Positions 1-12,487 are shown, counted from the first letter of the stretch. The stretch is 64,000 nucleotides of DNA from Galaxea fascicularis (GCA_948470475.1 OX419343.1:11908067-11972066); one strand, 5' to 3'. The notes: generated from the sequence alone by a model not told the origin. Made by a program: numbers and translations.

Positions 1-2031
1 CAAACGTAGTAAACTCTGCACAAGGCTTCACAATAAGCTCACACTAGGCTTGTAAAATTACACTCGACCTCTGTCACACTTCAATACTCACGGCCTCCGC
101 CAAATGTACACCCGACCTCTGTCATACTTCAATAAACACGGCCTCCGCCAAATGTATACACGACCTCTGTCACTCTCTCTGACTTTAAAACTTTCTCTCT
201 CTGAAAAAACTCTAAAGCTACACCGATCGGCTTATATACTTTACAACAAAAGATTATAGAACTTTCCGACTCAGCTAAATAAAGTAACATTACAGTAAGA
301 AACTATTTACAGCAACATATGCAAACGGCTTAAAATAGAATTACTGAATCACGATGATACAGCACTAATTAAATATGCAGAAGATTCCAGACACTTCCAG
401 ATAGTAACGCGAGTCACGCAATAATATATTTTTCGTAACAGCCATGTTGATCAAAAAAATACTTGAGAAGTATAGCCGCCTCCTATCATTGGGGCATACG
501 TCTGCTACAAATCGTTTTGAAAACCCTGGATAGATATTGAATAACGACTTACCTGCAGCAGCAGCGGAAAGGTCCAACCTTGCATGATAGGCCACAGGGA
601 TACGTTTAAGGTGGACAAGCAATAATAGTAAGTCCCAAAGCCCCAGCACGGCGCTAAAAAACATCAAAATAGACACCAAAGCTTAGTTGACAATTAAAAC
701 AAGTTGGTCTTTTCCATTTTCGACTTACCCTGGAAACACTGCAAACTAGTAAAAATGGCTGGTACAGTCGAACCTCGCTTTACGGACACCCGTTTAATAA
801 GGGCATCTTGTTGTTACAGCCAGCTTTCTTTGTCCCTAGTGAAAGCCCATGTATTTTTGTTCGAAATTATCATAAGAAGTTAACCATGCTAATACGGACT
901 GTTCGTGCCAAACGTGCACGCGACACTCGCGCGTTGCATGTTATTGAGACTGACCTTTGCATCAGGTGGATTTGCCTTTGAACTTTGGTTGTTGATTGTC
1001 TGCTTGTTTGGGAATGTATATCGTTTACCGTCTTCCGATAGCCCACGAAATAATGCATTATATATTTATAAATGAGCAACAATACGTTTTTGCGTTCGTT
1101 TACACGTAGCCCACGAAATAAGGGCTTCTTTGTACTGTATAGACGTTTAGCTTATTGATGTTAATGTTCTGTTTATTTCTTTTTATCTTAGCTCCAATAA
1201 AATGCGTATTTTTGACTTGATTTACACAACCCGCTTAATACGGACATCCCGTTAATACCAACTCTGCCTATGGTCCCCTCTGTTTGACTGTACTGGATAT
1301 ATCATGACGTATTTGCTTGTAAAAATTAACCAGTCTGACTCATTTATTGTAAATAAGAGGAAGAACTGCGCCATTGCTGTTACTTAGACGAAAACAGTAT
1401 TTTGACTTGGAATACTCCGTGACAATCTTAATTGTAACCGCCTGAGGCGAACACTTCTAATTCACACAATTATTAAAAACACTTTCCACTATGTCGTGCT
1501 ACAGGTACTCACGAGGCGAAGAAGATTGTAACTGAAAACATACAAACAAAGATAACGTACAAAATGTACAAACTATAAGGGAAACAAACCGGAAAACCGA
1601 TCGAAAATACAGTACACTTACATTGTTGTGGCGCGTTTAGAGGAAGCTTCGTGCGATTAACTGGCAGACTGCCGGTGACTGGAAAACGGATAGCTACGAG
1701 AAGTGCGTCTCGTTGAAGGGTCAAGCGTGTAAAGCACAGAAAATTACATTTGCTAAGTGTAGCTTACAACATGCAAATTGTGGACCTAAATTCCCGCGCA
1801 AACGGGCCCAGGGGAATACTTATTGAGGCCACTAAAACAAACTGAGTTGTTAGATCCAACATTAATGAAGTATGTCCTTAAGCACTCTTGTACCGCGGAC
1901 CTATGTATTACGGGCTCGGTTAGTGACGTTTCGTATACGTTTTCGGCCTGGGTAAGCCATGTGCTAGCTCAGTGCTTTTATTAAAGTGTTTTTATGTTTA
2001 ACCGGTATCCCAAGTTTTGAGGTTCACTACA
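1..2031. other. Gene-poor host flank ending in a retrotransposon LTR
   Basis: No convincing coding region is visible. Positions 61-165 hold two copies of a roughly 49-bp tandem unit (core 'cgacctctgtca'). The rightmost few hundred bases look like the 3' part of a long terminal repeat: a polyadenylation-like 'attaaag' near 1980 and an end in ...ACTACA at 2031, directly followed by a primer-binding-site-like sequence. I could not place the left end of the LTR. Confidence 0.4.
61..165. repeat. Two-copy tandem repeat, ~49 bp unit
   Basis: The unit containing 'gacctctgtca' and 'cacggcctccgccaaatgta' occurs twice in succession with a few mismatches, followed by the start of a third copy. Nothing suggests a function. 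Confidence 0.8.
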
Positions 2032-2049
2032 TGGTGTCAGAAGTGAAGT
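2032..2049 (+). other. Putative primer-binding site of a Ty3/gypsy element
   Basis: TGGTGTCAGAAGTG immediately follows the sequence ...CTACA and precedes the gag remnant by about 95 bases. This is the usual layout LTR / tRNA primer site / leader / gag in Ty3/gypsy elements. The tRNA was not identified. Confidence 0.45.
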
Positions 2050-2143
2050 CGAGGGCTGAAGTTTACTGTTTTGTGTGGAATAATTAAGTTGTCTCGTGCA
2101 TCGGTTTGTTGCTCTTCGCGTAAATCAAAACCACGTTGTCAGT

Positions 2144-2660
2144 ATGGCGGAACGTCAACTGTTCAATCCACCGGATCCTCTACAGGTGTCTAAAGGAAAT
2201 TCTTCACAAAACTGAAAAAGATTTAAGCAAAAGTGGACAAGGCCGGCTACTGGAAACTTCAGAAAAGAGAATCAAGTTGGTGTAGCAACCTTTCTGACTG
2301 TGATCGGCGACGAAGCCTTGAATGTTTATAATGCTTTTACGTGAAACAGTGAAGACGATAAAGTCAAAATCGCCAAAGTGCTGTAGCAGTTCGAAAAATG
2401 TTGTGAACCCTGCAAACATACAATTTGTGAAAGATATCTTTTTTTTTTTCACGGGGCTGTATGCTACAGTTCTAAGAAACATGGCCAACAATTGTGAGTT
2501 TCAAGACTTTAAAGATACTTTGTTTCGTGACCGCATCGTGTTTGGGGTCACAGATGATCACGTGCGAGAGCGACTGTTGAGAGTTCCGGATTTGACACTG
2601 GACAAAGATTTAAAAGCAAAAGCAGCAGAAGCAACTCAGAATCAATTGAAACAAATATAA
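2144..2660 (+). pseudogene. Ty3/gypsy-type gag remnant
   Basis: The ATG at 2144 opens a frame that soon hits a stop. The protein then continues in shifted frames, with recognisable pieces such as TFLTVIGDEAL, KVLQQFEKCCEP and DDHVRERLLRVPDLTLDK, which I associate with gag proteins of invertebrate Ty3/gypsy retrotransposons. The longest surviving piece is at 2322-2660 (112 codons). Frameshifts and a poly-T stretch near 2440 mark it as dead. The element is cut short on the right, and a different inverted-repeat element starts at 2751. No protease or reverse transcriptase follows. Confidence 0.65.
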
Positions 2661-2750
2661 TATCTTTGGGAAGTCAATGCAGTGGGGAAGAAGGAAGAAA
2701 CCTTTCCCAGAAACAGGTCTGTCGAGAAGAAATCAGCGAGTTTTGATTTA

Positions 2751-4184
2751 TAGCCTGCAAACAGGCTCTCCATTTGGGTATTCCGAGAGATGGTCGTGTC
2801 GACTTGCTCTTTAAATGGCACGCGGTCAAAGATCGGGGATTAGGGCGGACAAGAGAAGGGAGAGCCTGCAATGGTCTTTGTAAGATTTGAGTTCTGCCCC
2901 CTTTTCTGCTTGACTGATTTGTGAAATTATCAAAGGGAAATGAACCAATCAGAACGAACCGGAAATGACCTTTTGGGTCAAGGCAGCTGTCAAAAAACTT
3001 TTCTGCGACACGTCCGCTTGTTTACGCGTAAGTTGTTATGTTATGAACTCCAACGAAACATATCGACGCACAACTGGAAGGAAACCACAAAGCGTCAAAT
3101 CGGTTGACGAATTTTGCAGAATTTGCAAGTGTTCGTTGAGGACAAAATAAGGCTCTCTGGGGTCTTTTGTGAACGTATTCAAACCTTGTACCAGAGAGGG
3201 ATTTTAAAATGTAGTTTTTGAATCTTCCTTGGCAAGGAAAACGATCAACCTTGTCAGAGTGGAGCACAATTATCCGATTCGAATCTCCTGGCACATCTCA
3301 AAATCGACGACCTTCCGGACAACACCGCAAGCGTGAAAGTCTTAGTTTTGTCTTCGAATGGTGATGTGATGATTAGAACACCTGAAGATAAAGCTACAAT
3401 TTGCCTAGTAAAGAATCGGGCGCTTAAGAGGGGGAAAGCAGCCGCAAATGCTTTTATTGTACACAAAGCTATGCGCGCTTATTGCACCAGTTAAGAGTTT
3501 GACACTACATGTATTTTGAAATGTAGAGACGTTGACGAGCTCGCAGCGTTCGCGAACAAACTGGTTGTGAAGAAAAATGAAGTGTATTTTCCGCTATAGA
3601 ACGCCTGCATTCGTGGGTCGAGGGCACACCGCTTCGGCTAAAGCAAGTAAAAAATCAGGCAACTGAGGGAGGTTTCCAAACACGTCTGAGCTTTCGCGTT
3701 CCACTGCTTTCAATCCTCAGAGAATTCGCATCTTCTTCCATCTGATCTGCAGTGGTGTTCTCGAGGAGTCGAGCGATTTCATCACAGCGAAAACTTGAAA
3801 CACAAAGCTTTTTCCAATGCTTGTAGTCAACACGGTTAGTACATCCTTTTCATTAAGGAGACTCTTAATTGCCAGGTATTGCTCTTTCTTCAGATCAATT
3901 CGCTTTTAAATTCAAAGACGAGATAGCTTCGTTGAGCTGAGAATCCAAATAATTATCCGCGTTCGTGGTGACTGAAATATCTCTGCTCACTAATTTGACA
4001 TGTGTCAAGTCGAACTGGCCAATCAGCAATTTACGTTCAGAATCTGAACGTAAATATTCAAATCGTAAAAGGACCATTGCAGGCTCTCCTCTCTCTCACC
4101 CGCCCCAATCCCCTAGCTTTTGACCGCGCGCCATTAGAAAGCAAATCTCGGAATAACCCATACGGAGAGCCTGTTTGCAGGCTA
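2751..4184. mobile_element. Non-autonomous DNA transposon with ~120-bp terminal inverted repeats
   Basis: TAGCCTGCAAACAGGCTCTC at 2751-2770 is found as its exact reverse complement at 4165-4184. Similarity between the two ends continues inward for about 120 bases with mismatches, including the shared 'ggaccattgcaggctctcc' inner boundary. The 1.4 kb interior has no credible transposase. The ends resemble those of the element at 51,589-53,103, so both may belong to one family. Flanks share only an imperfect 8-bp match, so the target duplication is uncertain. Confidence 0.75.
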
Positions 4185-4214
4185 GGTTTTCTCGAGAACG
4201 TGAGTGTATGGTGA

Positions 4215-4395
4215 CAAGTCTTTCTTTCTCTTTCTTTGTTTTAACGTCGTTCACAGTAATTTAGACCCTGGACAGCTCACCAGCATTTTTCATGTTAAAC
4301 AAATTGGAATAATCTCGAAAGAGTTACATAAACGAGAAGTTGTATTTTGAAATGACGTTTTCGTTGCCGTCGCGTCGTAGAATCTTAAACTCCCT
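4215..4395. mobile_element. Partial MITE copy
   Basis: This stretch is a diverged copy of 5250-5398: shared 'ctggacag', 'catttttcatgttaaacaa', 'ttggaataatc' and an end reading 'aaactccctatt'. The left arm with the matching terminal repeat is missing. It abuts the inverted-repeat element that starts at 4396. Confidence 0.6.
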
Positions 4396-5021
4396 ATTGA
4401 CTGGGGAGCAAACAAAACCTGGTTGCTACGCAACGTACCATATATTTCCTTTCAAAATAGGACGCGGTTCGCTACCCTCGTTATTCGCTTTTGTTGTGAA
4501 CAAACGCTTATTTCCATAGCCAAAATTTTCTGTCAACAAAGGAGAAACATTATTAAAGATGAGTGATCGATTTTTTGGGCGAAATATTGGGTTATATGCG
4601 TTTGGTGTGATAGGTTGTCTGAGTGTGAAGCGCGGCCGCCATTGAGAAAACAATCGTTACACTTAACTTTTGAAAGACGTAAATTGCGGATCTATTCCAA
4701 TGACTTACCTCTCAAATGAGGAATAAAATAAAAGTTTCATTCATTTATACTGGGAAGCTGTAGATTGCTGGCCTAAAATCACGAGTAACACAACTAAACA
4801 CTTGTCCTCATTTTGTTTCTATTTTAGGATTCTAATATAAATTCCCTCGAGGTCGCATAGCTACTCGTGGCTCAAAAGAGCCCTGGATCGAAAATCAGAG
4901 GCTGTGCACAGTGTAAATTCGATAGAGTTAGATTTGATTTCCATCGGATAACTAGCAGGATTATCGCCGTTGTTCCAAGTCTGAAGGTCCTGTAACTTGT
5001 AGTTGAAGTTGCAATAACTTT

Positions 5022-5403
5022 ATTAGGGAGTTTACGCAACTACGACGGCGACGGCAACGAGAACGCCACACAACAATAGGCTTAATGGGCAAAAACAATA
5101 GCTCTGCACGTGCGTTTTACCTTTTGGTACTTTTCTTTGCTGTCATCTGCAAAACGACGACGTGAAAATACTAAATTTACGGGTTTTTACCGGAACGTGA
5201 CCGCATGACAGCAAATTTTTCTTTCTTTTTCTTTAATTTACTTTAACACCGTTCACACTAATTCAAACACTGGACAGTCCGCCTGCATTTTTCATGTTAA
5301 ACAAGTTGGAATAATCACGAAAGAGTAACAAAAACGGGAAGTTTCATTTTCAAATGACGTTTTCGTTCCCGTCGTCGTCGTAGTTGCGTAAACTCTCTAT
5401 TAT
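5022..5403. mobile_element. MITE nested in the THAP-bearing element
   Basis: The ends are inverted repeats of about 24 bases: 'gagtttacgcaactacgacg' near 5028 and its complement ending near 5398. The body is about 375 bp and non-coding. Its right end overlaps the 3' end of the THAP reading frame, so the insertion appears to have replaced the natural C-terminus of that protein. Confidence 0.65.
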
Positions 5404-5719
5404 ATTCTAACCGCCGTCTCTTCCTTGGTGATTTAGTGTTAGAATGTTCAAAAGGAGTCAGAAAAAGAGTGGGTAATGGGTTGCCTTTGGTAGGTTTTCC
5501 ATCTTGAAAATGATTCGAGCAAACAACAACACTTTCCCTGGACTTCCCTATCGCAAAATCTTTTCTTCCCTTCTGAACCTGTCGAGACCACGCTTCTATC
5601 ATCTGGCTGTTGGGTTTGTGGAATGATAACCTCCCAACATGCGAGTGAATAAGCCATTTCTCTGGATACCTTCGGTCATTGTCGCAACCTCCAACGCAAC
5701 ACTTGTCTCCAAATCCCAT
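5315..5719 (-). CDS. THAP-domain protein, C-terminus altered by a MITE
   Basis: The 134-residue frame starts with a THAP zinc-binding DNA-recognition domain: CCVGGC near the N-terminus, a later CSNHF (the C2CH ligand set), a conserved Trp in the middle (EAWSRQV) and a proline-containing PLPTLF motif that closes the domain at about residue 85. A basic segment rich in Lys and Arg follows. The last 25 or so residues are encoded inside the MITE at 5022-5403 and are not part of a normal THAP protein. It could be the DNA-binding exon of a P-element-like transposase or of a host THAP factor. No upstream exon was sought in detail. Confidence 0.7.
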   Translation of the reverse strand: MGFGDKCCVGGCDNDRRYPEKWLIHSHVGRLSFHKPNSQMIEAWSRQVQKGRKDFAIGKSRESVVVCSNHFQDGKPTKGNPLPTLFLTPFEHSNTKSPRKRRRLEYNREFTQLRRRRERKRHLKMKLPVFVTLS

Positions 5720-6145
5720 TTCCCCGACTAAATTTATGTACGGAAAGTATAATGCTTTTTAGCTTTAGACCTACAGAAACAATACACAAACCATACTTTC
5801 AATATTTATCTTTATGTTTTTCCTTTATTGCCCAGGTAAATCCCAAAAAGGACTGTTTCTTAAGTGCTTTTCTCGACAATGGCGGCCGCGAGTCACTTTC
5901 GGACAACGTATCACAACAAACGCGTTTAACCCAAAGAATAAAACGGATTTCGCCCAAACAATCGATCACTCACCTATAATAATGTGTCTCCTTTGTTGAC
6001 AGAAAATTTTGGCTATAGAAATAAGCGTTTGCCCACAAAAAAAAAACGCGAATACTTGTTCGAGGGTAACGAACCGCGTCTTATTTTGAAAGGAAATATA
6101 TGGCGCGTTGCGTAGCAACCAGGTTTTGTTTGCCCCCCAGTCAAT

Positions 6146-9136
6146 ATGGCGGCCAGAACCGTGGAAGGGTCTATTTACACGCAATACCTCATTTACTTCG
6201 TTGAAAAACACCAGGAAGTTGTTTAGAACACTCAAGCGATATCAAACACTGCTTTGGGCTGAAAGTAGAGGTAACCGTCGAGCCTGGGCATACAGTGAAA
6301 TCTTCATAGTTCCGACACTTCAAAAAAATTCAAGTTCTGACACACTGAGCGTGACGTGATTAATCAGCTCTGGGGATATATCCACAAATCATTTTGTCCA
6401 AGCCTTCCCTAAAACTTGTTTATTGGCATAAATTCCAAGTGATTCTCAAAGGAAGGTTTCAGTATTTTAGTGCATGAATTTTTCGTGCTTACACAAAGCA
6501 TTTTCTTTGGAATCTTCACTCACGGGCACGGCTTTCAAAATACTAGAGGCCCGGCAGTCGCAAATTCTCACTGTACTTTCACGAAAATCTTTCTCGGCGT
6601 CTGCTGAGTCCACTCGATTTGTATGTAAAATTAAAAAGAATCTGTAGTGAATTTCTGACGTGAATTTCCGACTGCCGGGCATCTAGTATTTTGAAAACCG
6701 TACGCCCGTGAGTCAAGATTCCAATTAACATGCTTAATGCAAGCGCGGAGAATTTGTCCACAACAATATGAAACCTTTATTTAGAATCGCTTGGCATTTC
6801 TGAACAAACACTAAATACTAAATACTTTCGTTAATAATTTTTGTAGATATTCATCGGGAGTTGACTTAGTGTGCCAGAACTTGAATATTTTCAAAGTGTC
6901 GAAAACATTGAGATTTCATCCTATGTCCAAGCTCGACAGTCGCTTTTACTTTTAACCCAAGGCAATATTTATAATCGCTTGAGATTTATAAAGAAATATC
7001 TTATGTTCTTAGGGGAATTAAACGAGCTATTTCGAGAAAATTGGTCAAAATTTCTGACTGCCGGGTATCTAGACACATCCATCCTCTAAGCTAAATCGGT
7101 CAATAGAACCGAGATAGAAGCGGCAAATTAAACACGTGAACAGGAGTCATGTAGACCTTCCAACCCCATTTTACCTGGCAACTTGTACCAGGCATGAAGA
7201 TTCTAGAGTGTCTAGCGCACCCGACTTTAAAATCATGTGCTCGTAGATGGGGCATTGCAGACTCCACTTTCCATCGTCATGAACAATCAAACGAACAGGC
7301 TGAAATGGTCCGGTTTGTTCGGCATAAGAATAAACATTTGAAGAGTAAAGAACAAGCCCACGTTCGGGGAAGTGAGGGAGAGGCTCGATCTCGTGTAGAG
7401 TGAATGCTTCTTGGTGAGATCAAGTATCTCACTACTAAAACCAGCTACTGAAAGTTCCCTATGCCACTTTCCCAGAATGTCAGTCTCTTTAGAATTCGTA
7501 GAACGTAATTGGTCCTGAAGTTTCTTTCGCAAGAGACCTTTTACTTTTTAAATTGAAATAAAAGAAAAGAAAAAAGATAAATTAATGCCAACGAGTCACC
7601 CTCGCGAGGACGCGAGGGTGACGAGGCGGCAGCATTATAAAGCCGTGAGTGCGAGTTGATTTTGGTACAGGGAGACAAAATCTTGAATGAAAAAAGTTAC
7701 GGTAAGGTAATGTAAGAGTGACGTCATCGGTGATTGTTTTCGAGTTAGCCAATAGCATCGCGGTATTTTTTTTATCTAAACCAATCACATCATGATCAGG
7801 AGGATCATGATCGGTGACAAGATGACCACATTGACCTCATTGACAACATGCTGGTCGCTTGTGCCGGCAAAGTTGAGTGGAAATATTGATATTATTCACT
7901 CGTGAGCGTTGTCTTCTTGCGTGTACTTTAATTTAGTGTTTTTGGGAGCCAGAGTGTCACAAATCTAACACCTAGCAGGCTGAAAAATCGCCCAGCGAGG
8001 CTAAAACCGCCCAGCGAGGTAGTTATCGAAATCAACTCGAAAACGGCTAGCTTGCCAAAACTCGACAAAACAGTCAATTACCTTGACAAGATCGGCCAGC
8101 GTGCCATTTAAGAACCAAAAAAACAAAACCACTTGAACATAGTCACTATAAACTCAATCAGAGGGCGTATAAAGCCTCTTCTTTTATCGAACTAGTGCGC
8201 TCAAAATTACAAATTTGACAGTCACGGCGAGCGTGCAAAAACAGCAATCTTGCCAAAACAACAGTCAATTGTTTACGAAAAAGGCCAGCGTGCTATAACT
8301 AAGGAAAGAAAAAAACACTTGAATATATTCAAATGTATTGACTATAAACATATTTGTAATCTACGTTACAAGTTTTGTTCTTAAAAACATTTAAAACAAG
8401 AGCATGTGGGATTTGCGTTCTAAGATTTTAAAACAAAAATGTCACATTTGAATTCATGCTTTCTAACAACAATGCTGGTTTCATCTCTCCTAAGTAATGC
8501 AAGGGACTCATATTTCACCTCTAATCTACCCTAAAAGTGTAATTCTTATAGGCATTTTAAAAAACAAAGAAAAACATGTGAGTTTTGCACTGCTTTTTTA
8601 AACAACGATTCAGTTTAAAAAAATCGACTGTACTCTGGTTACTTCTTAATTTTTTCTGCACACACAACTGTGCCAGTGTTTACTCGTTGGCACTCTACCG
8701 GCAGGTATTCCTAGTTTTTTTCAATAAAACTGAAACACAACTTGCTCGGTTCTATTCACTTAACTCGCTTGTTTCTTTGAAATGTTGTCGATGACACAAG
8801 AGACGGTGTTTTCCACACAGAATGTTGGTTTCCACGGAGAAGCGACGTGGCTTGTTTCTTTAAAATGTTGTCGATAACAGAAGAGAAGGTGTTTTCAACA
8901 CCAAAGTGTTGGTTTCCACGGAGAAGCGATGTGGCTCATTGGTGGATGAATGGTTCAAACACTGAGGGCGGGAAAAACTATCAGAACTGAAGCAAGCGTT
9001 TTGGTCACCTCGTTATATAGTCTTGGATTTGGATCGGTCTAGGCTTTACTTGGCCAAATTATAAAATTAATTACAGATTATTACTAATTTACCTTCGGCA
9101 CTAACAAAATGACAGAGCAGAAGAAAGAAACTGAAG
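6146..9136. other. Gene-less host DNA with short repeats
   Basis: About 3 kb without a supported gene. Short frames are present but AT-rich and featureless. Repeats seen: a 'ggacgcgagggtgacgaggcgg' neighbourhood with a small hairpin near 7600-7625, two diverged copies of a roughly 100-bp unit at about 8036-8140 and 8225-8330 (shared 'acagtcaatt' and 'ggccagcgtgc'), and the tandem pair at 8768-8934. The 'aatttctgac...actgccgg' motif recurs at 6650-6680 and 7040-7065. Confidence 0.5.
8768..8934. repeat. Two-copy tandem repeat, ~84 bp unit
   Basis: Positions 8768-8850 and 8851-8934 are near-identical direct copies, from 'cttgtttcttt' to 'gagaagcgaygtgg', differing by a few substitutions and one small insertion. 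Confidence 0.85.
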
Positions 9137-10089
9137 CAAAGCTTTAGTAGCTTGAATGCCTTGGTATTGGTGGATCTTTGTTAGCTTGGTTTAGATCACA
9201 TCTATCGGGTCGAAGACACAGAGTCGTGATAGATAACGAGTCGTCTGATTTCCTCCCTATAACATCTGGAGTCCCGCAAGGGTCAATTTTGGGGCCTTTA
9301 CTGTTCTTACCTTTTATCAATGATATGCCTTATGCAATTTCAAAGGAAATATCGTTACCCTTCTTTGCTGATGACTCAAAGTGTTTTCACTTAATTCTCA
9401 GCCGAGATGACGGCGACAAATTGCAGGATGACTTGAATAAGTTATTACAGTGGTATCGTAGCTGGGAAATGGAGTTTAATTCCAATAAGTGCAGGGTTTT
9501 AGGGGTGGCTCGTATAAGATCAATCGATGATAGGGACTCAGTTTATCCACGATGGTGGGATTAAGTTAGACCGTGTTGATGTTGAGAAAGACGTGGGGGT
9601 CTTGGTTAGCCACAATTTAATCACGTTGATCTTATCTCCTCGAAAGCTCAAAAAAGGCTTAATCAAACATGTAGGGACACAAATGATATCAGTACAAAGA
9701 AATTACTTTAAATTGCTTGGGTTCCTTCGCGCCTTGAATATGCTAGCGTGGTATGGTCACCTCATACCAAACGAAACATCAACAACTTAGAACAAGTTCA
9801 ATGCAGGGCTACATGATTCATTCTTGAAAGGGATTATTCTGAGTACGAGCGCCTCACTAATTATAAGTTGAATTTATTACCTTTGAAGTATCGCAGAGAA
9901 ATTAGTGATTTAGTTTTCCTTTTTAAGTGTCTTAAGAATATAGACAAGTTAAACATTTTCGATTATGTATCTTTTCGCTCTTGTGCCAAACCGCATAGAA
10001 ATGTTGATTATTTAAAGACTCTCTGTCGACCGGCATGCATTGCGCGCCCCATCTTAAGTTTCGTGGACCACGAAACCTCCAGATGTTGA
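9137..10089 (+). pseudogene. LINE (CR1-like) reverse transcriptase remnant
   Basis: A 5'-truncated, frameshifted non-LTR reverse transcriptase. The first segment (9178-9564) shows SGVPQGSILGPLLF, the conserved block before the active site, and FFADDSK, the catalytic ADD box. The frame shifts near 9530. The C-terminal part (9868-10089) contains LLPLKYRREISDLVFLFK, typical of CR1/RTE-type LINE tails. No endonuclease domain precedes it. The 3' tail seems to resume after the MITE at 10,096-10,527, so the MITE landed inside this LINE copy. Confidence 0.8.
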
Positions 10090-10095
10090 CTTATT

Positions 10096-10527
10096 AGGGG
10101 CTGTTTACATGGAGGTAGGAAGATCCTAGCACTAGGAAGATCCTAGAAGGCGGATCATCTTAGCGCCATATGTTTTCTGCATTCAGTTTACATGCAAGAG
10201 GTCGTACTTGGCCCTAGTGCTAGGATCTTCCTAGTGCTAGGATCTTCCTAGCTGTAAACTAGGAAGATCCTAGCGCTGGGAAGATCCTAGCACCATGTAA
10301 ACTGCCTTCGCTCGGAAGTTCCTGGTACTAGGGACAAAAAAACAAACATGGAGAGTAGAAGGACCCAAATTACATGTTTGTTGTTCTCGCCCGCCATCTT
10401 GCTTTCATCCTCCACTTCCACCTAGACAGAAATTTCTGCATGTACTTATAAACCAAACGAAAAGTTGTTTCGCCTTCTAGGATCTTCCTAGTGCTAGGAT
10501 CTTCCTACCTCCATGTAAACAGCCCCT
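10096..10527. mobile_element. MITE with ~57-bp terminal inverted repeats
   Basis: AGGGGCTGTTTACATGGAGG opens the element at 10,096 and its complement closes it at 10,527. The arms continue with alternating 'aggaagatcctag' units, and further copies of that unit lie inside as subterminal repeats. The body is 432 bp, non-coding, and interrupts the LINE copy. A clean target duplication was not identified. Confidence 0.85.
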
Positions 10528-10639
10528 TAGTTTGTCTCTGTGTTGGCAATCCCTCAAAATCCAAGACATCTATCCAGTTTATTCAGCATTTATTGTTCGG
10601 TATAAGAAGTTTGACTATCTTATATAATTAAGATCAGGA

Positions 10640-12240
10640 TATTTTGTTCTGCATCGGTCGTCTATTAGATATTTGGAAGTTAAGCAAGAAACGATACATA
10701 ACACATAAGTTTGCTATGGCGCCGGGTACGAAGAACCGCAGTGGAAGAGCAAGAAAGAATACAAGAACGGACTTACTCAAGACAACCTGTTCAAGGACAG
10801 TGGATGAGCAAACAAAGCTTTACACGGATTCTTAAAGCACAGCAACAGCGATTTCATCCAAATATAGCTATTGTACTCACTTGTAAGTATACTGCAAGTA
10901 AGTGTGATAAGTAATTCGTGGCTAGTACTCATCAACATGTTATTTTGAGTTTCTTCGGCTGGGCGCCGTTTGACGCTTCTAATGCCGTAACAATAACATC
11001 AATAAAGTCAAAATCCATGAATCTTTTGGTAGAAGTTGTTTTCTATTACAAGTAGAACATGGAAATATAGCCTCCTCCATTTATAAGCCAAGACTAGTAA
11101 AAAAAAAAAAACACTAAACATGAAACAACAAAGCGTAGTAATCCCAAAGGGCGTCTGCTGTTACTTCTATTGTTTCCGAAAAACAGAAGACTGTGTGCAT
11201 AAATAATGTAGGGACCTCTGCGGAAATCTTGCCTTTTTCTGAAAGGTAGACATGGTAAAAAAGCAATAACAAAGAAAAAAACTGGATTAGAAGCGCTCTG
11301 TGATTTTTAAAACGCAATCGAAATCAAGGTTTTCGAAGCTAAAACCGCGCACAAAGAAGTCTGGCACCAGTATCAGTCGTGACGTCAACCCGGTATCTCC
11401 ACAACATACGAACAACTAAAACTATAAGCGATTCGGTGAGAAATCCATCCGGGGCGAACGATTTTGGCTGACAAAATGTCTGAAAGTCAATCCGACTCCG
11501 AGATAAGCGATTACTCTGTTGATTCAGAATACAACTATATCCCTGGATATATCCACACTGTTCTTTCTACGTTTTTTCACCTCGGGACGGGCATCATCGA
11601 AGAAAGGTATAGCGTGAAGAATTATACCTTTCTGCACAACTGGAAAGGCAGAACATCCTTCCCGGCATATTTCCTTTTTGAGCGAAGGTAAAGATACCGG
11701 GTTGACGTCACAAGCTAGTTAGTTCCCAAGCTTTCGATTGCTCCTTTTTGAATTGAAAATGGCGGAAAAATGAGCTTTTCGGGGGTTTTTGCCCTCTGAT
11801 AAAAAAAAGTCAAAGGGCAGAATAAGGTTTATTTCTTCACAGAGCATATTTGACAGACATAAATTATTGGAATTCATTATCAGTAGGTAGGGGTGATAGG
11901 CACTTTAACGGTTGATCCCAAAACAACAACAAACGCGCGCAAAGCAGGCCGTTCAACAGAGAGTCTTAAACGCTTCATGTCCCTTTCAGCAGGACTGACG
12001 TCACATCACAAGAGTGACATAAAGTTTTCACGGAGGGTTCATTTCACAAAATAGTAATTTATCATCACATCAAGAGAACCAGAACATGCCCCGTATTGTC
12101 TTTCCTTATCATCACATCAAGAGAACCAGAACATAAGGAAACGACGCCTTCACGATCTCAGACAAATCTTGCTGAGGAAACAATATCCAGCTGAGATCAT
12201 TAATTAATTACGGTATAAATAAGGCCCTCACCCACACAAC

Positions 12241-12242
<2 letters not shown>
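10640..12242. other. Gene-less host DNA with an inverted-repeat segment
   Basis: No gene is supported. 'gacgtcaacccggtatct' at about 11,379-11,396 and its complement at 11,694-11,711 bracket about 330 bp that includes a 75-codon frame (11,464-11,691) opening with a Ser/Asp/Glu-rich stretch. This could be a small element or an exon fragment. A 27-bp unit ('atcatcacatcaagagaacc' plus flank) is repeated at 12,061 and 12,109. Confidence 0.45.

Positions 12243-12312
<70 letters not shown>
12243..12312. repeat. (GA)n microsatellite
   Basis: About 35 uninterrupted GA dinucleotides. It sits just left of the change from host-like to virus-like sequence. Confidence 0.97.
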
Positions 12313-12314
<2 letters not shown>

Positions 12315-12364
12315 AGCAGTGTGCTAGGATTGGCCCACCATATCGTCTTTACTCCGCCCACGGT

Positions 12365-12440
12365 AATGTAAAAATCAAGACTCTGCCCACATAAAAATCA
12401 AGACTCTGCCCACTTCGTGGTGGACTCTGCCCACATAAAG
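12365..12440. repeat. Short direct repeats of a 'actctgcccac' unit
   Basis: Three copies of 'actctgcccac', two of them preceded by 'aaaaatcaag', lie between the GA microsatellite and the left repeat pair of the viral island. Confidence 0.75.
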
Positions 12441-12487
12441 GACGAGTATCGACGTTGGGACAAACTATTATCCCTCCCCTTCACAGT

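Larger units (their letters stand above)
4396..6145. mobile_element. Element with ~260-bp inverted arms carrying a THAP gene
   Basis: Left arm 4396-4655 and right arm 5869-6145 are reverse complements over roughly 260 bases with indels; for example 'acaaaacctggttgctacgc' on the left answers 'gcgtagcaaccaggttttgt' on the right. Both inner ends contain a 'gcggccgccattg'-type motif. Between the arms lie a nested MITE (5022-5403) and a THAP-domain reading frame. THAP domains are the DNA-binding part of P-element-type transposases, so a P-like DNA transposon or a foldback element that captured a THAP gene are both possible. Confidence 0.6.

Noticed and set aside
365..1724. Several 60-105 codon frames in the left flank
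   Set aside because: AT-rich, without domains, conserved motifs or promoter context.
12243..12312. GA microsatellite as a recombination site for the island
   Set aside because: It lies outside the island repeats and such microsatellites are common; no matching tract is visible on the other side.
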